A stretch of 64,000 bases of DNA from Pocillopora verrucosa (Eukaryota > Cnidaria > Anthozoa > Scleractinia > Pocilloporidae), in the NCBI RefSeq assembly GCF_036669915.1, contig NC_089312.1:1670801-1734800 (forward strand), read 5' to 3'. Below, in pieces: positions 55,956 through 64,000 of this stretch (its first letter is position 1; the number at the start of each line of letters is the position of its first letter). Below the pieces are notes generated by a model that was given only the letters and a program-made list of their open reading frames with translations, was not told the DNA's origin and did no database searches. Position numbers and translations under genes: made by a program.

Positions 55956-58900
55956 TTGCAACACTGAAGATCCAATTTGCTTCTCGCAGTTTCATGGGGA
56001 CATCGATACAAGGCATTCCTTTCCACTGAAAGAAAAATGTTTTTTTTCAAAGCCAATACCAGGTAATCGTTCTTCTCAAAACAAACTATTTTTGCTCCAA
56101 GAAAAACAACACTATTTAAACTGGCACAATACAGAGTTTATTACAGGATTGTACTTTGACAGCAAGGGCATTCGGAAAAGGCGTTCAAAGGGGAACTCAT
56201 AAAATTTCAAGTATCTCCTGATGAACAATTATTTTAGGGGAAATCGTGAGGCAATGTGAGTCTGTAAGGCTCAATGTTCGAGAGGTCTGTAAATCGTCCT
56301 TGCCAACCCCTCCCCCTCCCGCCTTTTTATTGCTGGACTTTGTCAAAATCGTGACCAGTTAGTCAAAAGTTTGATAGTCACAAGGGCAAGGGTGTTAAGA
56401 TTTCCCTATGGCACCATTCTATGTGGGCGAATTCATCACGTTGTTGCCATTTCGAACATTAGTGTTGTATGAGTCATGTGAAAAAATGCTGGCTTGGGAA
56501 AAGAGGGAGCCGAGTTTAATATATTCATTACATACTTGGCTGGTCGATGGAATTAACCATTTCAATTTATTCCATGTTTCGTCTGTAGCCTCAAGGGAAG
56601 CATCGGTAAACGGAGTCTGACAAACGCATTGAGTTCGCCGCTAGAGCAATATTGGCAGTGATAAAAGATCGTGGCACCTCTTTGCGGCTTGCGCCTTGTA
56701 TGTTGAGGTTGTTATTCTCGCTGACTTGCAATTGAACAAACAACACCGATAAACTAGCAGCATGAGAGCCATAGAACAAAAAAAGATTGAGCGGTCGAGC
56801 GGCTTGAATTATATTCAGCTATTTTGTAGTAAATTTTCGAACCGTTTATTTCCTAACACGAGATGAAAAGGGAAGACACTATTTTTGAAAGGTACACCAT
56901 TCATGTGCGTTACACGTTATTGCGGGTGGCTCCCACGATACATAAACCCTAAAGTAAAGGAAGTAAACCCATATCATACCGGTAACTTGTGATTATTTTT
57001 TTGTCTTTCAGTGAGCACGAATGCGTTGCGTTACACAAACAGAGCGGCGTTGTGTTACATCACGGCAAAATGTGTGGCGTACTCTTCATTTAGTCACGCT
57101 CGAGCTTTTGATGCTTTCAGGATTGAGAGTTCGGCTTAAGAAATTTTTTGCGATGGTTCTTTTTTTTTTTTAAGTTAAAGAATTTGGCAATTGTCTCTCA
57201 AATGAAATTGAAAGACAGTAAAACATCCAATTCGTTCTGGTGACAATGATTGAGTAATCTGAAAGCGTTTCCATTCCATTCATTTTAGGACAATTCTTGA
57301 GGGGCATACTTTGGGTTCCTTCGAAGATAAGAAATGTCTTCACTCTACCGCCATTGTAACAATGGCACTCGGAAAACCGCAACAAAAGTTGTTATTCCTT
57401 ATGTACGGTGCATATTGGAAAGAGGCCGAGAGTTAGTTCAAGTTAAAAAAATATTATTTTTTTCACTGTTTATCAAAAACTGTATTATTTACATTGCTGG
57501 ACAATTGGAACATGTCAAGCGTAGCCCTGAACTTCGCTAAGGGCACTTAAATCTTTTGTAAAACAAATTATTTTTAAAAAGCACATCAAAGAGTCGGCGT
57601 CGTAGAAAGATGACCCGAGTGTAGCACTGTAATGAGAAACACACCCCTTCTTTAAAGACCTAGAAAGCCCACAAATTTACGGGAAAATGAATTAAGAATT
57701 TGCCAGTTCGTGTGTGGTATCCTACCTGAGGTCAAAATCTTGAAATGTTTCAAATATATAGCATGATAATTGTAACTTCTTACAGTGTTTTCATAATTGT
57801 AATAAAATGCAAAGAATTCCATTCTTATCGCGGGCCCTTGCGGGCAACTAAGTTTTATTCCTGTTTAGGAATTTTTAGATCCGTTTTCTCAAGGTACTTA
57901 TGCAAAGCCAGTATTGTAATTTGCAAGAATGTGTCTCAGATCCTAAAGAATTGTGTTCAGTAGACTTAAGTAAAAAAGACATTTACTTCCTATCTGTGTC
58001 CGGTTTAAGAAGTAAACATGTTAGGAATTATCTGCATTTAAGACTAAGATATTGGGATATTGCTTCTAATATTTCAAAACCTCAAGAATCTTAATTAACG
58101 AAAGAGTGTTTTTTTTATATTTTCCGTGTCAACAGTTCACCCGCATAACAACTTCCCGCCAAAAGTAAGCGCGGGAAAAGTTCGGATGCACAGGCCACAC
58201 GCGGATGTTGGCGAATCCACAATTCCTAGCAGCAGCACCGTGTGACGTTTGGCTGGAAAAAAAAATTCTACCACTGTACTAAACGAATGCAGATCAAAAT
58301 ACTCAGAATTACAGACGCCAAGAATGCACAATTTCTCCGAATTCGAGTATTATTTAATTAGTTGTCCACTCGGGCCAGTTATATTTTTACAGGATTAGCA
58401 ATGAAAGCACGAAAAATACTTTCTTTTCAACATTTTAACAAAGCGATGCTTTAAATCAACAATGAAACAAGTGGACCAGACACTAAAATGTATTTATTTA
58501 CTCCACGTTAAGTTTCCACGACAATGAAACTTAGAACGCCATGTGTTCAGCACGTGTTAGACAGCTGTTCCATGTGGTCTTGCTCGAAACACGTCCGGCA
58601 CCGTATCGAATAACCTCGACACAAAGACGCGGGAACACCTCGTGCGGCTTGAAAATGTTGAACCCTCAGTCCTGCCCAAAACTTGCTAAAAAGTAAAATT
58701 TTATCATTTTCCTTCCGATGCTTTTAAATTTAATTTCGCAACTGAATACTAAACGGCACTACTCTTACCATTTTTTCGACGAACGGGGGCAAAATTTCTA
58801 ATTTTTCTCGCACAAATGCTAGAATTTTAGGACATTTAACTCATTCTAAGACCAAAAGAAGCAATGTTGTAAACCATGCGATCTATAATAGTCAATAATT

Positions 58901-61900
58901 TTTTTTCATACAGTGATAGATTTTTTTAAAGTTCATAAGTTTTATTTGACGTCAGCAGAAAAAATAAATTGAAAGGTCGCTTAATGTTTTCAGCGTCGGT
59001 GTAAGGTCACTTCGTTTCTCTTTCTTAGAATTTCCCGTATTCTTGGAAAAACTCTTCACACAGCACTGGATGGAGAAAAACTAATTTGTCTATGACTCAA
59101 AAGCTACACTTTAACACGCTTCCATAATCACTAGCACGTGTTTGTATGTAAACACGATCCACCCAGCTTTAGAAGTTCTTTCAATTAAAAATCTTTTAGC
59201 GTTAGCCTCACGTCCCGAGGGCAGTTCCACCTGCTGTAGACTCTGTTGTTTTCATTACTAAGCTTCCAGCTGTTTCCTAATTAACTAGCAGCCCTGTAAA
59301 TTGTGCCCCCGACAACACGTTACCATCAGGAATTTTGTAAACAGCAACTAGGTTTAAAAAAGTGTGTTAAATTGACTGTTTTTCATCCCTGACGCGACTC
59401 CCGTACGTCAACTGACAACAAGCTTTACGTAGAGTTGTGCCCTTTGCACAGTGTGATAGATTTAAAAATATACCACAATGGTCAAAAATGCACAGCACGA
59501 GAATTGATTATATTTTAGATAGAGATTTAAAGCGATATCCCCCAAGTTGATTCATCCGCTTTCAAAAATCAATTCAGTATTCAACTGATTACAATTGCAA
59601 ATGTAGAACTTTGCATCACGACGTGCATTTGAGCAATATTTCAAATTTTAAGCATCAAGTAGTACTCATTGAAGTGTCCCTTTCATAAATATGTCCTATT
59701 TGTGAGTGACACGCCGATAACAGATGGACCGATGGATTCCTCAACGCAAAATAGTGAATCAAGCGGTTTTTAATGAGTATAGCAAGTTAAAAATTCCGTA
59801 TCAGTGATCCACAGATAAAAACAATCGCATACTTTTTATGTACTTGGGCTACCGCTGAGAAGGATAAAAGAATTTAATAACTTTTATTTGTAAGCTGGTG
59901 AACGTCGGTAGTCTCCGAAATAATCGGAACCTTTCCGAATGAATCCGAAAAGTTCCAATTCTTGCAAGATACAGAGAGAGAGAGTGGCACAAATTAGGGA
60001 GCGTTTTATTCTCCGTATCACCCGTGAATTTGAGCAAAATTTTGGCGCCACGTCACTTTTGCGAGAATTTAAACGTTATCTCCTGTTAACTACAAGTTTC
60101 GTGCTTGCAAATTTCCTCCTGAAGAAATTTAGCCTTTTTCTCAGAAGGGTTCTTTGTTGCTCAGTGGTAGACAGAGCGGAGATCCGAGGTTCATGGGGAA
60201 TCAGAATTTTCTTTTTTCCCACGTTCATGACAAGATCAATAACATATTTTTTCATTCCATTACCTTGCTCAAAATTTACTATCTTTCTCATTCAAAAACG
60301 ACAGCAAAACTCGTGCAGAAAAAGTCAGATGTAGCCAATCAGAGTTCCACAGAGAGGCTGGGATCCCTGTGTGCAAATCTGGGATCGTTACTAAATTCTA
60401 AATTCTAGTTACTCGAATCCTTGTTCAAATCGTGATATTACTCATTGTCTTGCATGTGCCCCCACTCTCTTGATAAAGGACTCGCACACTCTTCCGTCGT
60501 TGACAACAATGGATAATTCCAAGCTAATCTTGTTATCTTTTGGCCCGGACCAAACGGCCCCACATTGAGAGCAACCCCGAGACTTTGGAAACTTTGAAAA
60601 AAATGCCAGACTTCTAGACCGAAATAAGTTAATCATTACTTGATTTTGAGACCATCGTAAAAGTTGACGAGATTACGAGATTGGATGAAGAGTTTTCAAG
60701 AACCCACCAGTTTTTCAAAGTACCCTTGGCCACCTCCAAAGAACTCTACCTCCATCAGGCTGCACAGCAGAGAAAACTTGTAGAAACAAAACCTTGTCCC
60801 AAAAAACGCTTGCCAGTGTAATAGCGGTTGTACTTTCCGTGTCTGATTCCACTAGTACAGCAGATCCAAGTGGAAGTGTTACGCGTTACAAGTGTATATT
60901 TCCCGCTTGCCCTTTGTTTGTTAGTTATTTACATCATTCTTCTGTGTCTGATTTGATCGTGAGAAACTTGAAGAAACTCTAAATTCGTCTTGACCCTGCC
61001 TATCTAATTAATCCCATTCATTTTATTTACCCAAATCCAATTTCCGAGGCTGGCTCTGAACGGAAGAGAGGAACGAGACTACCCAGCTTTGTTTCCAGTG
61101 CTAATAACATGTATTGACTCACTCGCGTGAACAATTGGAATAAGGCGTTATACAATTTTGGATGCACAAAACTAATAAATCTCAAAAGTAATTAAGTTTA
61201 CTAACCAAATATTTCCTCGTCCGCCTTCAAAAGCAGCTTAAAACTACAAATTTTTAATTGCAACATAGAGTGATAAATATTTCTTAAGAGGTTTTGAAAC
61301 CAGGCAAAGTCTTAGTCAATTTACTCCTTTATGTGCACGCATGGTACAGTATTTGTGATGGCTTGGATCAGATGGAAGACCAATCATTATTTTGCATTAC
61401 AAAAAAGGTATTAACGGATAAACGTGTCGATTAAGTCACTAAGATTTTGCTGCATCATGGTTTAACACAATTCAGTTTGATTGACTCTAGTTACAATCAT
61501 TTTATCGAGCTGGTCAATTGTTTACTTATCACGGATCATTGGTCAAAGTGGTCGTTAGGTGCTTCAGTTGTCTCGTTGTGACAAAGGCACACGGCTTTGG
61601 CCACGCAAATGAAATTCATCTCGGTTTCCTCTGATCTTTCAAAAAATGCACTCATAATGGTTTAGCATTTGGTCTCTTACACGTTTAGATCCCAAGTGAA
61701 CAATGGCGACGGCCTAGCTTGGCTTTTTGACAAAGGCTCAACGTCGAAAGTAATCCTAATGATAAAAGAAGTAGACGCTCATCAATAATACATGAAGTTT
61801 AATAATCTCATTTTTGGATTTGTTTCGCCCATAAAACTATCAAGTTAAATAAAAAACGTCATTGACTTGCTTTGTGCACGACCTTCATTGAAGTAACTTA

Positions 61901-62062
61901 TGTAAACAGTGCAAATTTCACATAAGCGGGAGAGGGGAGGGGTGGGGTACGCCGTAGAGAAAATATCTCACTGTTCGGTTGAGAGTAATCACGTGAAGGA
62001 TTCTTGACGATGTTTATGACATCAAGGCACAACTGGCCAATCAACTAGAGTTATAATAGGGT
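55956..62062. other. Gene-poor region
   Basis: Six kilobases in which I recognise no protein family, RNA gene or exon series on either strand. Short open frames of 60-130 codons occur (for example 59939-60334 +, 60442-60636 -) but look random. It could hold introns of a larger gene, UTRs or a noncoding RNA. Confidence 0.4.
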
Positions 62063-62065
62063 AAA

Positions 62066-62104
<39 letters not shown>

Positions 62105-62585
62105 AGAGAGTATAACAGATAATTTAGTGTTAACAACTGGGTTGATTCAACCAAACGTCAGCTTTTTTACCCTTTACGGTGGCTAACTTACGTTTTCAAT
62201 GAAAACGTAAGTTAGCCACCGTAAAGGGTAAAAAAGCTGACGTTTCGAGCGTTAGCCCTTCGTCAGAGCGATTAATCGCGATTAATCGCTCTGACGAAGG
62301 GCTAACGCTCGAAACGTCAGCTTTTTTACCCTTTACGATGGCTAATTTACGTTTTCAACCCAGTTGTTAACACTAAATTACCTGTTATAATAGGGTAATT
62401 TGATATTATCAACTGAGTTGATAACGTAAATTAGCTACCGTGAAGAGTTTCAAACCTGAAGTTTCGAGCGTTCGCCCTTTGTTAGCCCCTCGGTATTATT
62501 AACTCAGTTGATATTACCAAATTACCTTGCTATACTCTCTCACACCGACACAGCACCACAATTTCTTTAGAAACTTACCCCTTTT
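62063..62585. mobile_element. Nested palindromic MITE
   Basis: About 520 bp with ~50-bp inverted ends (AAAGGGGTAAGTTTCTAAAG at the left, complement at the right). Inside are further opposed pairs: TTAGTGTTAACAACTGGGTT with its partner near 62360, then two back-to-back hairpins centred near 62199 and 62280. The flanks carry GAGTTATAATA on both sides (about 62048 and 62590), a possible target duplication. Confidence 0.75.
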
Positions 62586-62599
62586 AGTTGAGTTATAAT

Positions 62600-63902
62600 A
62601 CTCGACTGACAGACAACTCTTCACTCGACTCTGAGAAGACTTTTCAGAAATGCCAGTTGAATGCTAAATGGAGAAAGAGTAACAGACCAAACAAGCAAAC
62701 GCAACAAACTAACCCCCCCCCCCCAAAAAAAAAAAAAGAAAGAAAAAAAAAAAAGAAAGGGTTAATCGTTCTCTACAAGTGGGTTCATTTGACAGCTTAC
62801 CGGCCAAGCCAACTGTACACCTACTTATTTAAAAATTTCAACCAAATATTCGCACGACAATCGCGAAGTCTCGGGGGGAAGGAAGAGGGGGCGAGATAAA
62901 TCAGGTGAGTGAGCTTCCTTGCTTCGGTAGATTGGGTAACCCTTTAAGGCACGACAAAAGCCATTACAGACAACAGACCTTTGCACTTAAAACCATCACC
63001 TTTCGCAAAACAAACCCAGGCACAAACAAATAAAAAAATAAAATAAAACAGAAAAAGAAACACAAAATGTTACAAAAGGTACTTTAATAGCAAATTGTAC
63101 TAAAAAAAATCACATCACAACATCGTGAAAATATTACAAGCATACTTGTGATTTAAGACCACCAGAAATTACTTGTTAACTCTGGGTTTCTAATGCAAGC
63201 TTCATCTCATATTTAGAGCAACCATCCTATATTTTGAAGGCAACTGTGTGGTTCCTTTCAGTTCTGACGTGGGGATCACTTCCTAAAGAATTGCCCGTTC
63301 TACAGAGCTTGTCTGGTGCATTTCAAACTCGTGAGAAACAATAAGAATTACCCATTACACAGTATAATGCTTTCATTATAAATAAAACCACTTCGGTCAA
63401 TGGTGCCTTATGAAATAAAGAATACGGCTAACCGTCTAAAAAGCTAACCTGATCTATTTACAAACTTTTGTTCCCAGCAAGAAAAGAAAGATTACGTAAC
63501 AAGAGAGTAATTCCAAGATCCACAAAAACTCTAAAGTTCATTAATTGTCTTTTCACATGCTCTTTAAACAACCTTAACTATGAGAATCTCGGATCAATGT
63601 CAGTATCAGCAACTGCGCATCTACCCCTCCCCTGATTCAACAACAGTCACCTGATGACAGGTAAGGTTTAATTATGGGAGGGGTAGGTGCGCAGTTGTTT
63701 AAGATACTGACATTGATCCGAGGATCTTTCTTTCTTTCTATTGGTACCGAATTCCAATACAACGTAACAACCAGTTTTTAAATAATATTTTTCACTCAGT
63801 ATACAAAGTATAATAAGACCTATATTACCCCGGAAGTCAATAATATATATATTTTTCATTTCCTCTATCTTCACATCCTGCGTGAAGTCTACAACCAGTT
63901 AC
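62600..63902. other. Region left of the right-edge exon
   Basis: Contains a poly-C/poly-A low-complexity tract at about 62714-62757 and a palindromic MITE at 63590-63725. A minus-strand stretch at about 63229-63290 has an acceptor-like edge and an open frame ending FKI-stop that might be a terminal exon, but its phase cannot be tied to the exon at 63903. Confidence 0.35.
63590..63725. mobile_element. Palindromic MITE, relative of 31310
   Basis: TCGGATCAATGTCAGTATC at the left mirrors GATACTGACATTGATCCGA at the right. The centre TCACCTGATGACAGGTAAGG matches the style of the copy in TAPT1 (31310-31442). Confidence 0.75.
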
Positions 63903-64000
63903 CTTTTCGGTCCGATACGAAAGTTATTTCCCTGGAAAAAAGGTTGCTTATCACCTCTTTCTCCGTCACGCAATCTTTCCACCGTCCCAAAGTTACATTT
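63903..64000 (-). CDS. Probable exon of an unidentified gene (runs off the right edge)
   Basis: Minus-strand frame open from the window edge for 32 codons (CNFGTVERLRDGERGD, then QPFFQGNNFRIGPK), ending in AAAAG followed by GTAACT, a fair donor. Composition is protein-like and more GC-rich than the surroundings. I do not recognise the family. The remainder of the gene would begin right of the window and continue leftwards, but no confident downstream exon was found. Confidence 0.4.

Noticed and set aside
1..64000. CRISPR arrays, operons, ribosome binding sites, prophage or bacterial genes
   Set aside because: Nothing of the kind is seen; intron-rich genes of animal families make bacterial annotation categories inapplicable.

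Overview
This is nuclear DNA of an animal: long AT-rich introns with GT-AG boundaries, dense small non-autonomous transposons and vertebrate-like gene content at low gene density. The genes resemble their human orthologues closely. The repeats (TTAA-flanked MITEs, tRNA-headed SINEs, ATTGGTT-rich dispersed repeats, long palindromes) are ones I associate with anthozoan, probably stony-coral, genomes. That placement is pattern recognition, not a search result.

Layout. (1) 578-1558, +: the last three exons of a TMED9/TMED4-like p24 cargo receptor whose 5' end lies off the left edge. (2) 4614-14803, +: a nine-exon ALMS-motif centrosomal protein (ALMS1-like, 1721 aa predicted), with a 4.4-kb exon and transposon-like insertions in two introns. 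(3) 16531-19041, -: an intronless ankyrin-repeat plus Mab-21/cGAS-like nucleotidyltransferase, a candidate innate immune sensor. (4) 19805-29772, -: CFAP206, 17 exons, 626 aa, a radial-spoke/axoneme protein. (5) 30043-36856, +: TAPT1, 14 exons, 672 aa, head-to-head with CFAP206 across a 270-bp promoter holding a near-consensus RFX X-box. (6) 37497-47498, -: RNPC3 (U11/U12-65K), 13 exons, 476 aa, whose last intron is itself U12-type. (7) 52806-54041, -: a Fax-like metaxin/GST-fold protein with a charged tail. (8) 54-64 kb: nearly gene-free, with one small membrane-peptide ORF, a nested palindromic MITE, and a probable exon of an unidentified minus-strand gene at the right edge.

Themes. ALMS1-like, CFAP206 and TAPT1 all have family links to centrosomes, basal bodies or motile cilia, and the X-box between the last two is the expected ciliary regulatory signal. 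RNPC3 encodes a minor-spliceosome component; its own last intron, and one TAPT1 intron, carry U12-type splice signals, so both genes should depend on that machinery. The most novel protein is the ankyrin-cGLR-like fusion, which keeps the complete nucleotidyltransferase acidic triad.

Exon boundaries were derived by hand from splice consensus, reading-frame phase and remembered family similarity. Every multi-exon model given keeps frame throughout, but none has been checked against transcripts.
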